DNA of 64,000 nt from Caenispirillum bisanense (GCF_039523075.1 NZ_BAAAEP010000017.1:1-64000); one strand, 5' to 3'; shown: positions 8,564-17,432, counted from the first letter of the stretch. Made by a program: numbers and translations. The notes: a model not told the origin generated them from the letters alone.

Positions 8564-9250
8564 ATGGCGCTGCCTCTCATGCCGAAGGCAACGGCCGTCT
8601 GGCTGGTGGAAAACACGGCCCTCACGTTCGAGCAGATCGCCGAATTCTGCGGCATGCACGAGCTGGAGGTTCAGGCGATCGCCGACGGCGAGGTCGCGAC
8701 CGGCATCGTCGGCGCCGATCCGGTGGACAATGGCCAGCTGACCCGCGACGAGATCGCGCGCGGCGAAAGCAACCAGAACTACAAGCTCCGCCTCAAGGTT
8801 TCCGATATCCCGACGCCGCAGCAGCGGTCCAAGGGCGCCCGCTACACCCCGGTGTCGAAGCGCCACGACCGGCCGGACGCCATCGCCTGGCTGCTGAAGC
8901 ACCACCCGGAACTGTCGGACGCCCAGCTGTGCAAGCTGATCGGCACCACCAAGCCGACCATCAACTCGGTGCGCGACCGCTCCCACTGGAATTCCGCCGC
9001 CATCAAGCCGCGCAACCCGGTGACCCTCGGCCTGTGCACCGAAGCTGACCTGGAAAAGGCGCTGATCCTGGCCGCCCCGCGCCGCCGCGCCATGCCGGTG
9101 CAGGACACGCCGGAACCGTCCTACGGCGAAACCCACGAGTACGGCGCCGAAGACCCGGTGGCGCGTCCCGTGCCCATGGACGAACCGACCATCGAAACCG
9201 TGTTCGGCCGCCCGGCCCAGCACGGCGACCAGGTGCCGGACGAGGAATAA
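8564..9250 (+). CDS. trcR: Cell cycle transcriptional regulator TrcR (DUF1013)
   Basis: A 228-residue DUF1013 protein. Family members in Alphaproteobacteria bind RNA polymerase and take part in cell-cycle transcription. The sequence shows two helix-turn-helix-like segments ('TFEQIAEFCGMHELEVQAIADG' split near residues 18-40, and 'LSDAQLCKLIGTTKPTINSVRD' near 113-134) joined by a basic stretch. The C-terminal 60 residues are acidic and Pro-rich. The ATG at 8564 has GGAAGGAAG four bases ahead and matches the family start 'MALPLMPKATAVWL'. A terminator follows, so it ends its transcription unit. Confidence 0.9.
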   Translation: MALPLMPKATAVWLVENTALTFEQIAEFCGMHELEVQAIADGEVATGIVGADPVDNGQLTRDEIARGESNQNYKLRLKVSDIPTPQQRSKGARYTPVSKRHDRPDAIAWLLKHHPELSDAQLCKLIGTTKPTINSVRDRSHWNSAAIKPRNPVTLGLCTEADLEKALILAAPRRRAMPVQDTPEPSYGETHEYGAEDPVARPVPMDEPTIETVFGRPAQHGDQVPDEE

Positions 9251-9290
9251 TCTGCCCGGGCGCAGCAGCGCCCGCAGGACGGACCGATGC

Positions 9291-9324
9291 AGGGGGAGGC
9301 AGCCAGGCGCAGCCTCCCCTTTTT
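9291..9324 (+). terminator. Intrinsic terminator after trcR
   Basis: The stem AGGGGGAGGC/GCCTCCCCT with an 11-base loop is followed by TTTT. A smaller GC hairpin (9257-9274) precedes it. Confidence 0.85.
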
Positions 9325-9361
9325 GCATGCTTCAGCCTTCCACCACAGGCGGAACGTGGGC

Positions 9362-9820
9362 CTAGTCTTCCGCCACCGGCGGAACGTGGGCGACATCCGA
9401 CAGCCAGAAATCCAGCAGGGCGGCCATCTTCTTGGTCAGGTCGTCCATGTCCACCGGCTTGGTGACATAGGCGTTGGCGTAGGACTGATAGCTCTCGCGC
9501 ACGTCGCGTTCGTTCTCCGACGTGGTCAGCACCACCACCGGAATTTCCCGCAGCACCGGGTCGGACTTGATCGCCGCCAGGGTGGCGCGGCCGTCGCGGC
9601 GCGGCATGTTGAGGTCGAGCAGCACCAGATGCGGCCGCGGCGCCGCCTGGTAGGGCGGATGCCGCCGCAGGTAGGCCAGCGCCTCGTCGCCGTCGCGGAC
9701 CCATTCCATGGTCAGCGGCCGCCCGATCTCGGTGAAGGCCTCCCGGGTCAGGCGCGCGTCCGCCTCGTTGTCCTCCACCAGCAGGACGACAGCGCGGGAG
9801 ATGGGCAGCGTCATGGTCAT
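9362..9820 (-). CDS. Single-domain response regulator (Rcp1 type)
   Basis: A 152-residue receiver domain with no output domain. The acidic pocket is Glu16/Asp17, the phosphorylation site is Asp69 in 'LVLLDLNMPRRDG', and Thr ('VLTTSENERDV') and Lys ('VTKPVD') complete the site. The 'LNMPRRDG' form is typical of regulators paired with phytochrome-like or PAS kinases. Its ATG overlaps the stop of the upstream histidine kinase gene as ATGA, so the two are translationally coupled and almost surely partners. The output is probably a protein-protein interaction. Confidence 0.93.
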   Translation of the reverse strand: MTMTLPISRAVVLLVEDNEADARLTREAFTEIGRPLTMEWVRDGDEALAYLRRHPPYQAAPRPHLVLLDLNMPRRDGRATLAAIKSDPVLREIPVVVLTTSENERDVRESYQSYANAYVTKPVDMDDLTKKMAALLDFWLSDVAHVPPVAED

Positions 9821-11826
9821 ACGGATTGATCCTCCAGGGCGACGCGCGACTCACGGCCCCCATGGTGCGCCGGGCGCGCCGTCTCCACAAGCGGCAGCGT
9901 GAAGCGGATGGCGGTTCCCGTCTCGCCGTCGCTTTCCGCCCAGATGCGGCCGCCGTGGCGCTCCACGATACGGCGGCTGATGGCGAGGCCGATGCCGGTG
10001 CCGCCGTAATGTTCCCGCGTGTGCAGGCGGCGGAACAGCACGAACAGGCTTTTCAGCAGGTCGGGAGCGATGCCGATGCCGTTGTCGAGCACGTGCACCT
10101 CCCACATGGCGCCGCGGCGGGCGGCGCCAATGATGACCCGCGGCCGGCGTTCCGGGTGGCGGAACTTCAGGGCGTTGCTGATGAGGTGCCCGAACACCAT
10201 TTCCAGCTGCCGGCGGTGGCCCATCACCACCGGCAGCGGCCCCAGGATCACCTCCGCCCCGGCGGCGGCGATGTCGGCCTCCAGCGCCTCCCGCACCCGC
10301 GCCACCAGCTCGGCGAGGTCCACCGCCACCGGCCGCGCCGGCGCCGCGTCGACCTGGCTGTAGTCCATGAGGTCGCGGAACATGGCCTTCATGTGCTCGG
10401 TGCCGTCGACCATGAAGCCGATGTAGCTGTCGGCCTCCGCATCCAGCCGGTCGCCGTAGCGCTTGCGCAGCAGCTGGGCGAAGCCGCTGATGGCGCGCAG
10501 CGGCTCCTGCAGGTCGTGGGCGGCCAGCGAGGCGAAATGCTGCAGCTCGCGGTTGGAGCGGGTCAGTTCCTCCACCATCACCGCCAGTCGGCGCTCGCTT
10601 TCCTTGCGTTCGGTGATGTCTTCCTTCACCGCCACGTAATGGGTGACCTCGCCGCCGCCGTCGCGCACCGGGGCGATGGAGGCCTGCTCCCACCACAGCG
10701 AGCCGTCCTTGCGGCGGTTGAGGAACTCGCCGTGCCACACCTGCCCCGCCGCCAGCGTTCGCCACATGTCGCCGTATTCGGCGTCGGAGGTGCGGCCGGT
10801 GCGCAGGAATTCCAGCGTGCGGCCCAACACCTCGCCGGAGGTCCAGCCGGAGGTTTCCGTGAAGCGCGGGTTGACGTAGATGAGGCGGCCCTTGGTGTCG
10901 GTAATGACGACGCTGGCGGCCGACTGCTCCACCGCGCTCGACAGCCGCCGCACCTCGTCGGTGGCGGCGGCGCGGGCGGCATCGCCGGCGGCCAGCAGCA
11001 TGCCGGTCAGCGTCACCATGCCGACGAACACCTGCAGCGACACCAGCCCGCCGGCCGCCTCCGACGCCATGGGGCCGAAGCCGGCGGCGGCCAGGGCGGA
11101 GGCGGCCATGCCGATCACCAGCCCGGCGCAGGCCGCTCCGCCGACGCCGAACCTCAGCGCCGCCCACATCACCAGCGGCATGATGGTCCAGGCCGAGGCC
11201 AGGGCATCCAGCGGCACCGGCGACAGGCCGCCGAAGACGGCACCGATGCCCGCCACCGTCACCAGCGCCAGCGCCGCCGCCTCCGGCCCCCGCTGCCGCA
11301 GGCGCGGGCGCAGGCGGCGATCGGCGACCGCCAGCACCAGCGGCGTGGTGGCGATCATGCCCACCGCATCGCCCACCGCCCAACTGGCGGCGGCGGCGGT
11401 GGCGGCGGCGGGATCAAGGCTGCCGGTCAGCAGGTGCAGGCCGACGCCGCAGCCGGCCGCCGTCACCCCGCCGGCGAGGCTGCCGAGCAGCAGGGCCAGC
11501 ACCAGACGCATGGAGAAATAGGGCGGCGCGCTGCGGCTCAGGCGCCGCATGACAAACCAGGCCGCGGCGGCGCCGGCGGTGGTCGCCAGCAAGCCCCACG
11601 GCAGCCATACCGGAGCGCCGGCCACCGCCAACAGCCCCTGCCCGACCACCGGCACCGCCAGCAGCCGCGGCCCGTAAACCAGCGTCGCCCCCAGCGCCAC
11701 CCCGGCGGCCGGCCACATGGGCACCGCCTGGCCCGGCGTTCCCGCAGTGGCCAGGGCCGCCAGCGCAGCCAGCGCGTAAAGAGCCCCCAGCCCCAGCACC
11801 GCAACGGCAAGCTGGAACGGCGACAT
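9817..11826 (-). CDS. MASE1-PAS sensor histidine kinase
   Basis: About 669 residues. Residues 1-290 form eight or more hydrophobic helices of the MASE1 type, an integral-membrane sensor. A PAS domain follows with its PAC motif ('DGSLWWEQASIAPVRDGGG'), then HisKA with the phospho-accepting His in 'LAAHDLQEPLRA', and an ATPase domain ('ISNALKFRH', 'DNGIGIAP', 'GGTGIGLAISRRIVERHGG'). This kinase core is of the phytochrome-like group and is coupled to the downstream single receiver by a 4-base overlap. The start is uncertain: the ATG at 11826 has no good ribosome site, whereas GGGGGAG lies two bases before a GTG at 11844. The sensed signal is unknown. Confidence 0.9.
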   Translation of the reverse strand: MSPFQLAVAVLGLGALYALAALAALATAGTPGQAVPMWPAAGVALGATLVYGPRLLAVPVVGQGLLAVAGAPVWLPWGLLATTAGAAAAWFVMRRLSRSAPPYFSMRLVLALLLGSLAGGVTAAGCGVGLHLLTGSLDPAAATAAAASWAVGDAVGMIATTPLVLAVADRRLRPRLRQRGPEAAALALVTVAGIGAVFGGLSPVPLDALASAWTIMPLVMWAALRFGVGGAACAGLVIGMAASALAAAGFGPMASEAAGGLVSLQVFVGMVTLTGMLLAAGDAARAAATDEVRRLSSAVEQSAASVVITDTKGRLIYVNPRFTETSGWTSGEVLGRTLEFLRTGRTSDAEYGDMWRTLAAGQVWHGEFLNRRKDGSLWWEQASIAPVRDGGGEVTHYVAVKEDITERKESERRLAVMVEELTRSNRELQHFASLAAHDLQEPLRAISGFAQLLRKRYGDRLDAEADSYIGFMVDGTEHMKAMFRDLMDYSQVDAAPARPVAVDLAELVARVREALEADIAAAGAEVILGPLPVVMGHRRQLEMVFGHLISNALKFRHPERRPRVIIGAARRGAMWEVHVLDNGIGIAPDLLKSLFVLFRRLHTREHYGGTGIGLAISRRIVERHGGRIWAESDGETGTAIRFTLPLVETARPAHHGGRESRVALEDQSV

Positions 11827-11981
11827 CAGGCGATGAGCGTACACGACTCCCCCTCGCGCACCCGTCGCCCGCCCCTGCCGCACCGTCCCCACAACGGGCC
11901 GCCGGCTGGCGACCGCATCAGTCTCCGCCGAAAGGCAGCCGCGAACAATATGGCTGCCCGCCAGGGCGCCGTGACTGGACG

Positions 11982-12401
11982 TTAGTCGAGGGTGGGACGG
12001 CCGCGGCCTTCCTTGATGGTGCCGCGGTGCTTCTTGGCCGTCACCCGCCGCTGCTTGGAGCCCAAGGTGGGTTTGGTCGGGCGGCGCTTGCGCGGCACAT
12101 GCAGGGCCTGGCGGATCAGTTCCGCCAGCCGCTCGCGGGCATCGGCGCGATTGCGCTCCTGACTGCGGTGGCTGCGGGCGTCGATGACGATGACGCCGTC
12201 GCCGGTGGCACGGCTGCCGGCCAGCGCCAGCAGCCGGTCGATCACCGCCGGCGGCAGCACGCGCGACTGCGCGGCGTCGAAGCGCAGCTGCACCGCTGTC
12301 GACACCTTGTTGACGTTCTGGCCGCCGGGGCCGGAGGCGCGGACGAAGGTTTCCGTCAGCTCGTCCTCGGGCAGGACCAGGTTGGGCGTGACCACCAGCA
12401 T
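11982..12401 (-). CDS. arfB: Peptidyl-tRNA hydrolase ArfB (ribosome rescue)
   Basis: A 139-residue class I release-factor-like protein that frees stalled ribosomes on non-stop mRNAs. The catalytic loop 'RASGPGGQNVNK' places GGQ at residues 26-28. The basic C-terminal tail ('RKRRPTKPTLGSKQRR...', about 103-139) is the part that enters the empty mRNA channel in this family. There is no codon-recognition domain, which separates it from RF1/RF2. The gene stands between the histidine kinase and a divergent MaoC gene. Confidence 0.95.
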   Translation of the reverse strand: MLVVTPNLVLPEDELTETFVRASGPGGQNVNKVSTAVQLRFDAAQSRVLPPAVIDRLLALAGSRATGDGVIVIDARSHRSQERNRADARERLAELIRQALHVPRKRRPTKPTLGSKQRRVTAKKHRGTIKEGRGRPTLD

Positions 12402-12499
12402 GATGCCCGCAGACTATGCCCGTTGCAGTGGCCCTGTCCATGGCGGCGCGCACCGCCCTAAGCTGAACGCCGTCACCGACCGCAGCAGGATGCCGCCGC

Positions 12500-12943
12500 A
12501 TGCTCACCTTCGCCGACTTCCAGCCCGGCCAGCAGTACGACCTCGGCCGCGCCGCCCTTTCCGCCGCCGCCATCAAGGCCTTCGCCGCCGAGTGGGACCC
12601 GCAGCCCTTCCACCTGGACGACGAGGCGGCCGCAGCCTCCGCCTTCCAGGGCCTGTGCGCCAGCGGCTGGCAGACGGCGGGGCTGTTCATGCGGCTGTTC
12701 GTCGACGGCCTGCTGCACCGCACCGCCAGCATGGGCTCGCCGGGCGTCGACTCGCTGCGCTGGCTGGCGCCGGTGCGGCCGGATCAGGAGCTAGCGGCGC
12801 GGGTGGTGGTGGAGGCGGTGAAGCCCTCCCGCAGCCGCCCCGACCGCGGCTTCGTCACCTTCCGCTGCGAGCTTGCCGATGCCGCCAGCGGCAGCGTGGT
12901 GTTCACCATGACGGCGCCGGTGATGATCGGCACCGGCGGGTGA
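12500..12943 (+). CDS. MaoC-like hot-dog fold dehydratase
   Basis: A 147-residue MaoC-domain protein. The active-site region 'AAEWDPQPFHLDDEAA' (about 29-44) has the Asp/His pair of R-specific enoyl-CoA hydratases, followed by 'LCASGWQTAGLFMRL'. The start 'MLTFADFQPGQ' fits the family. It probably hydrates an acyl-CoA, but the substrate cannot be told. The start codon is close to that of the divergent arfB, leaving about 98 bases for two promoters. Confidence 0.88.
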   Translation: MLTFADFQPGQQYDLGRAALSAAAIKAFAAEWDPQPFHLDDEAAAASAFQGLCASGWQTAGLFMRLFVDGLLHRTASMGSPGVDSLRWLAPVRPDQELAARVVVEAVKPSRSRPDRGFVTFRCELADAASGSVVFTMTAPVMIGTGG

Positions 12944-13011
12944 ACAAAACGCCGCGCCGGCTGTTACCTCCCCCGCATCGAAAAATCACATCAATACGGA
13001 GGAGGACACGC

Positions 13012-13953
13012 ATGGATCGCAGCCTGCTGGAGGACTACGCCCGCCTCACGGCCCGCATGGCCCTTGGCCCCGTCCACATGGGCGCCTGCGCCCTGGATGC
13101 GGTGCGGTGCGACAGCACCTGCCTGACCCCCGACGAACAGGCGGCGCTGGCCCTGGTCGACACCGCCGGCGGCGTGCTGCTGGTGGTCGGCCCCACCGGG
13201 TCCGACCGCGGCCTGCGGGTGGTGCGCGAACCGGCCGCCTTCACCGAAGCCTTCGGCGGCGGCGCCATCGACACGGTGGTGGTGGCCGACGGACCCTCCG
13301 CCCTGGCCGCTGCCGCCCTCGGCCGGGCGGTGGCTGATGCGGTGGAAAAGCCGGTGGCGGCGCTGGTGCGCGGCCTCGGCATGGCGGAACTGGCCACCGC
13401 CGAGATGGGCGGCAGCGTCGCCTTCGGCTTTGCCGACGAGATGCTGCGCCTCACCCGCGCCATGCTCGGCGCCGCCGCGCCGCTGCTGGGCGCCGAGGAC
13501 GAGCCGCTGCCGTCGGAAACCCTGGCCGACCTGCTGCAGGCCGACCCTACCGGCATCCGCCTGCTGGTGGGCCATGGCCGCGGTGCCTTCGTCATCGCCG
13601 AGGCCCTGCGCCACATGAACGGCCGCCGCCGCCGCCTCACCGTGGTCAGCCTGGGCGCCCAGGCGCCGCTGCCGGAAGAAGTGGAGGCCTATCAGCTGAT
13701 CGGCGACCTGGACGCCGTCGGCTGGCTCAATGCCTGCTCGGAACAGGGGCGACGGGTGGTGCCGCTGGCCGGACACCACCTCAACCGCTGGCTACCCGGC
13801 GCCCTGCCGGTGACGGCGCTGCTGCGCGAGATCCTCGGCCAGCGGCTGAACGTCGGCACCGGCGCCGGCACGCCGCGCGCCGCACCCGAAGCCGCCGCGC
13901 AGGCGGAAGCACCGGAGCAGGAGCAAGGCGCCCCCACTCCGCCGGCCGGCTGA
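13012..13953 (+). CDS. Uncharacterised protein with alpha/beta-hydrolase-like elbow
   Basis: A 313-residue protein I do not recognise. It is predicted cytoplasmic, with no signal or membrane segment. Residues around 183-196 read 'IRLLVGHGRGAFVIAEAL', which looks like a lipase nucleophile elbow (GHSxG) with the serine replaced by glycine, so it would be catalytically dead if it is a hydrolase relative. A short Cys pair occurs near the start ('GACALDAVRCDSTCL'). The last 35 residues are a low-complexity Ala/Glu/Gln/Pro tail. The ATG at 13012 follows GGAGGAGG. It lies 68 bases after the MaoC gene in the same direction and its stop abuts the stop of a convergent gene. Confidence 0.75.
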   Translation: MDRSLLEDYARLTARMALGPVHMGACALDAVRCDSTCLTPDEQAALALVDTAGGVLLVVGPTGSDRGLRVVREPAAFTEAFGGGAIDTVVVADGPSALAAAALGRAVADAVEKPVAALVRGLGMAELATAEMGGSVAFGFADEMLRLTRAMLGAAAPLLGAEDEPLPSETLADLLQADPTGIRLLVGHGRGAFVIAEALRHMNGRRRRLTVVSLGAQAPLPEEVEAYQLIGDLDAVGWLNACSEQGRRVVPLAGHHLNRWLPGALPVTALLREILGQRLNVGTGAGTPRAAPEAAAQAEAPEQEQGAPTPPAG

Positions 13954-13964
13954 TCAGCCGGCCG
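13943..13964. terminator. 22-bp perfect palindrome holding both convergent stop codons
   Basis: The palindrome is centred on TGATCA: the TGA of the plus gene (13951-13953) and the TGA of the minus gene (13954-13956) lie back to back, flanked by GCCGGCC arms. It may act as a compact two-way terminator, although there is no T run. Confidence 0.45.
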
Positions 13965-14637
13965 CTGCCGGCATTCCGGCCGTCACGCCCGGCGCCAGTG
14001 CGGCGTCGGGCTGCGGCGCCGCCGGCGTCAGGCGCAGCGGCAGCACCCCAGCCCACACCGGCCAGGCCAAGTCCTCGGCATCGTCGGCCACGCCGCCGGT
14101 GCGGGCCTTGAGCGAAACCTCCTCCAGCGGCAGCGCCAGCACGGTGGTGGCCGCCAGTTCCTTGGCATTGGGCGCCCGCGCCACGGCGGCGCGGCCGGGC
14201 ACCATCTTGTCGGTCAGCGGCGCCAGCACGCGGTCCTTCTCCGCCGCGTCCTCCACCGCCGTGCAGCGACCGTAGATCACCACCGAGCGGTAGTTCATCG
14301 AGTGGCTGAAGGCCGAGCGCGCCAGCACCAGCCCGTCGAGCAGCGTCACAGTGACGCACACCGGCGCCCCGGCGGCGAGCAGCTTCATGATCCGGCTGGC
14401 CTTGCCGCCGTGCAGATAGAGCGCCTCCCCCACCCGCCAATGGGACATGGGGATGACGTGCGGCTGGCCCTCGTCGTCGACGAAGCCGACGTGGCACAGC
14501 AGCGCCTCGTCGAGCACGGCATGGACGGCGGCGCGGTCGTAGGACATGCGGTCGCGCCGCCGGCCGGTGGTGCGGGTGGTCTTGGCATAGGCGCCGACGG
14601 TGCCGTCGGCCTCGGTGATGGTGTCGCTGGTGGTCAT
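13954..14637 (-). CDS. Pyridoxamine 5'-phosphate oxidase-like flavin-binding protein
   Basis: A 227-residue member of the split-barrel PNPOx-like family (NimA/FMN-binding type). Recognisable are 'LCHVGFVDDEGQPHVIPMSHWRVG', 'LYLHGGKASRIMK' and 'NYRSVVIYGR', which form the flavin site in this group. These proteins bind FMN or related cofactors and reduce small molecules; the substrate is not evident. The first 30 residues are variable and the start could instead be the Met in 'RMSYDRAAV'. The last 30 residues are Ala/Pro-rich. Confidence 0.82.
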   Translation of the reverse strand: MTTSDTITEADGTVGAYAKTTRTTGRRRDRMSYDRAAVHAVLDEALLCHVGFVDDEGQPHVIPMSHWRVGEALYLHGGKASRIMKLLAAGAPVCVTVTLLDGLVLARSAFSHSMNYRSVVIYGRCTAVEDAAEKDRVLAPLTDKMVPGRAAVARAPNAKELAATTVLALPLEEVSLKARTGGVADDAEDLAWPVWAGVLPLRLTPAAPQPDAALAPGVTAGMPAAAG

Positions 14638-14688
14638 GATCGTCTTTCCCCCTCACGTCATGTCAGGCGCGCGGCCGTGATGGCCGCC

Positions 14689-14973
14689 TCAGCGGCCGAA
14701 CGGGCCGCCGTCGTGGAGTTGCGTCGGCCGGATGGCACCGTCCTGCCCGGCGTCGAGATCGGCGCGGGTGAGACCGATGTCGGCCAGCAGACGGTCATCC
14801 AGGCGGGAGAGCTGCACCTGGGTGCGCTCCACCGACCAGGCCCGGACCACGGCGGCGACATAGCGGCGGAGCCAACCGGCCCGGCCTATGGGAATGGAGA
14901 GAGGACCGGCGGTCCGCAGGCGCGCGGACCCGGCCGGCGGCGCCGATGCGCCGCCGCGAAGACGTCTGGGCAT
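14689..14973 (-). CDS. DUF1127 (YjiS-type) protein with extended N-terminus
   Basis: A 94-residue protein ending in a DUF1127 motif: 'VERTQVQLSRLDDRLLADIGLTRADLD' at about residues 46-72. DUF1127 proteins are small, Arg-rich and linked to RNA turnover and stress or nutrient responses in Alphaproteobacteria. A variable basic stretch of about 45 residues precedes the motif. The ATG at 14973 was chosen because GGGAG lies seven bases ahead; a start at 15018 is also in frame. Its role here is unknown. Confidence 0.72.
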   Translation of the reverse strand: MPRRLRGGASAPPAGSARLRTAGPLSIPIGRAGWLRRYVAAVVRAWSVERTQVQLSRLDDRLLADIGLTRADLDAGQDGAIRPTQLHDGGPFGR

Positions 14974-15077
14974 AAGGAAACTCCCGTAAATCAGCGGCTT
15001 GCCGGCCTGTGCCACCACTGGCTCAGGCCGGCATCGCCACGGTTACGGGAGGAATCGTGCCTCAGGAAACGGCCCGT

Positions 15078-16646
15078 CTACAGGGCCAAAGGAACCCTCT
15101 CAAGGGAGCCACTTGCCCGCCGCGTCATGGGCTGCACGGTGCTCCGGAAGGCCGGCTCTATGGCCTGGGCAAGCTGGCGGATGCGCAGGTTCATGGCCCG
15201 CGCATCGACCGCCGCGAAGCCGAGGATGAGGCCATTTTCGACGGTGCCACCCAGATACATCTGCGACAGCGGCGTCACCGCCATGCCGGCGGCACCGGCC
15301 CGCTCCACCAGATCGAGGTCGGACACCCCGCCCTGCACCCGGCCGATCAGTTGCAGTCCGCCGGCGGCCGGCTGCATGTCGAGCATGCCGCCCATGTGGG
15401 TGCGCCCGGCCTCCACCATCGCCTCCTGCCGCTCGGCATAGAGCGAGCGCATGCGGCGGATGTGGGCGGTGAAGTGGCCTTCCTCCATGAAGTCGGCCAC
15501 CACCGCCTGGTTGAACACCGGCAGCGGCCCCGAGGCGACGGCACGGGCCCGCACCACCTCGCCCACCAGCTGTTCCGGCACCACCAGATAGCCGAGCCGC
15601 AGGTCGGGGAACAGCACCTTGGAGAAGGTGCCGATGTAGAACACCCGGCGGCCGCCATCCAGCCCCTGCAGCGCCGTCAGGGGGCGGCCGCAGTAGCGGT
15701 ATTCGCTGTCGTAGTCGTCCTCGATGATCCAGGCATCGTTGCGCCGCGCCCAGTCCAGCAGGGCGAGGCGGCGGGCGACGCTCATCACCGGGCCGGTCGG
15801 GTACTGGCGCGACGGCGTGATGTAGGCCAGCCGCGCATGGGGCGCCTGCGCCTCGCCGGCGGCGACGTCGAGCCCCTCCTCGTCCACCGGCACCGGCACG
15901 ATGTCGAGGCCGGCGGCCCGGAACGCACCGCGGGCGCCGAGGTAGCCGGGGTCCTCGATCCACGCCTTGTCGCCGGGATCGGCCAGGATGCGGGCGCAGA
16001 GGTCGAGCGCCGCCTGGGCGCCGGCGGTGATGATCACCTGATCGGGCGAGCACACGACGCCGCGGGCGGTGGCGAGGTAGCCGGCCACCGCCCGGCGCAG
16101 CGGTTCATACCCCGCCGGCGGGCCGTAGTTGCCGATGGCGGTCTCGCGCAGCCGCAGCCGCTTGGCCACCAGCCGCTGCCACAGGGCATGGGGGAAGGCA
16201 TCCAGCGCCGGCGAGCCGGGACGGAAATAGCCGACATGGCGGGCATGCTGCTCGACGATGCGGGCATTGGCCATCACCGCGCCGCGCCGCGACAGGCCGG
16301 GGCCGCCGACGTCGGGCACCACCGGCGCCGCCGCCTTGGGGTTGTCGGCGCAGGCCTCGACCAGGGTCTCGCAGATGCAGTCGGTGACGTAGGAGCCGGA
16401 GCCGACGCGGCCTTCGATGAAGCCTTCGGCATAGAGTTGGTCGAAGGCCGCCGCCACGGTGTTGCGCGACACGCCCAGTTCCTGCGCCAGCACGCGGGTC
16501 GACGGCAGGCGCGAGCCGGCCGGCAGCTGGCCGCCCAGGATGGCGCGGCGGATGTGCAGGTAAACCTGACGGTACAGCGGCGGAGCCTCCGGCCCGTCCT
16601 GGAGATTGACGGGCCCGATGACCGCCCCCGAAGGCGCCTTGCCCAT
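15078..16646 (-). CDS. MocR/PdxR-family PLP-dependent transcriptional regulator
   Basis: A 522-residue fusion. The N-terminal GntR-type winged helix (about 20-90) contains 'LPSTRVLAQELGVSRNTVAAAFDQL'. The C-terminal half is a fold-type I aminotransferase-like domain with 'EDDYDSEYRY' (309-318) and the PLP-binding Lys343 in 'IGTFSKVLFP'. Such regulators sense PLP or amino-compounds and activate or repress nearby genes. The gene is not divergent from an obvious target: the neighbour upstream is an Lrp regulator on the same strand. A direct repeat just upstream could be its operator. Confidence 0.92.
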   Translation of the reverse strand: MGKAPSGAVIGPVNLQDGPEAPPLYRQVYLHIRRAILGGQLPAGSRLPSTRVLAQELGVSRNTVAAAFDQLYAEGFIEGRVGSGSYVTDCICETLVEACADNPKAAAPVVPDVGGPGLSRRGAVMANARIVEQHARHVGYFRPGSPALDAFPHALWQRLVAKRLRLRETAIGNYGPPAGYEPLRRAVAGYLATARGVVCSPDQVIITAGAQAALDLCARILADPGDKAWIEDPGYLGARGAFRAAGLDIVPVPVDEEGLDVAAGEAQAPHARLAYITPSRQYPTGPVMSVARRLALLDWARRNDAWIIEDDYDSEYRYCGRPLTALQGLDGGRRVFYIGTFSKVLFPDLRLGYLVVPEQLVGEVVRARAVASGPLPVFNQAVVADFMEEGHFTAHIRRMRSLYAERQEAMVEAGRTHMGGMLDMQPAAGGLQLIGRVQGGVSDLDLVERAGAAGMAVTPLSQMYLGGTVENGLILGFAAVDARAMNLRIRQLAQAIEPAFRSTVQPMTRRASGSLERVPLAL

Positions 16647-16668
16647 GACTGGACTCCTCGTACTCGAC

Positions 16669-16687
16669 GAATTGGCTCGGAATTGGC
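16669..16687. promoter_or_regulatory. GAATTGGC direct repeat upstream of the MocR gene
   Basis: GAATTGGC occurs twice (16669-16676 and 16680-16687), with an 11-base period, about one helical turn, 23 bases before the gene start. A GCCAA in the opposite sense follows at 16702-16706. This fits a site for autoregulation; unproven. Confidence 0.35.
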
Positions 16688-16839
16688 CTCAGCTTACGGG
16701 TGCCAAATGGTTCACCCTAAGGTCCATTCATGAACCGATGATGAGGCCATTCGCAGGCCAACGCCACTGCCGAACCGCGAGGGTGGCCCTGCCGAGCCAC
16801 GATACCAGCCGGATTAGACCAGTCCATTGATCCTGCGAA

Positions 16840-17343
16840 TTACGCCCCCGACTGTCCTCCGGGATGGGGCAGCGGCAGGGTCGCCAGGGGCTTGATCTGG
16901 TCCAGGATGATGGCGGACCGCAGGTTTCCCACGTTGGGCAGGGCCATCAGCCGGTGCATGACGATCTGGCTGAAGCTGCGCAGGTCCGGCGCCGCCACCC
17001 GCAGGAGGTAATCCGCATCGCCGGTGGTCAGCGCGCATTCCAGCACCTCCGGCAGGTCGAGCACCGCCGTCTGGAAGGCCTGCACCGCCGCCTCGCCGTG
17101 CTCCTTCAGCGACACCGTCACCAGGGCGATGACATCAAGGCCGAGCGCCGCCGGGTCGAGGCGGGCGTGGTAGCCGTGCAGGAAGCCTTCCTGCTCCAGC
17201 CGGGCGATGCGGCGGGCGCACTGCGACGGCGACAGGTTCACCCGCTCCGACAGGGCGACGTGGGAGATGCGGGCATCCTCCTGCAAGGCCGCAAGGATCT
17301 TGATGTCATACCCGTCAAGCGTTTCGATGCTCGATTTCTTCAT
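16840..17343 (-). CDS. Lrp/AsnC-family transcriptional regulator
   Basis: A 167-residue Lrp protein: an N-terminal helix-turn-helix ('DARISHVALSERVNLSPSQCARRIARLEQEG', about residues 22-52) and a C-terminal RAM ligand-binding domain ('VLECALTTGDADYLLRVAAPDL'). It is divergent from an amino-acid dehydrogenase gene, and the two promoters appear to overlap, so it probably controls that gene in response to a branched-chain or aromatic amino acid, as BkdR-type regulators do. The C-terminal 'HPGGQSGA' is variable. Confidence 0.93.
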   Translation of the reverse strand: MKKSSIETLDGYDIKILAALQEDARISHVALSERVNLSPSQCARRIARLEQEGFLHGYHARLDPAALGLDVIALVTVSLKEHGEAAVQAFQTAVLDLPEVLECALTTGDADYLLRVAAPDLRSFSQIVMHRLMALPNVGNLRSAIILDQIKPLATLPLPHPGGQSGA

Positions 17344-17403
17344 GATGGCGCCCCGGCGTGCATGAAACCGCCTTCACCTTGCCCCTGGCGCCCGCCATAC
17401 GCA

Positions 17404-17432
17404 AGGACAAGGCATCGCGGTTGCCATATACT
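17404..17432 (+). promoter_or_regulatory. Promoter of the amino-acid dehydrogenase gene
   Basis: AGGACA (17404-17409), a 17-base spacer and TATACT (17427-17432). The start would be near 17439, giving a leader of about 78 bases. Confidence 0.45.

Noticed and set aside
16695..16712. Sigma54 promoter (minus-strand TGGCAC) before the MocR gene
   Set aside because: The GC of the -12 element is one base out of place.
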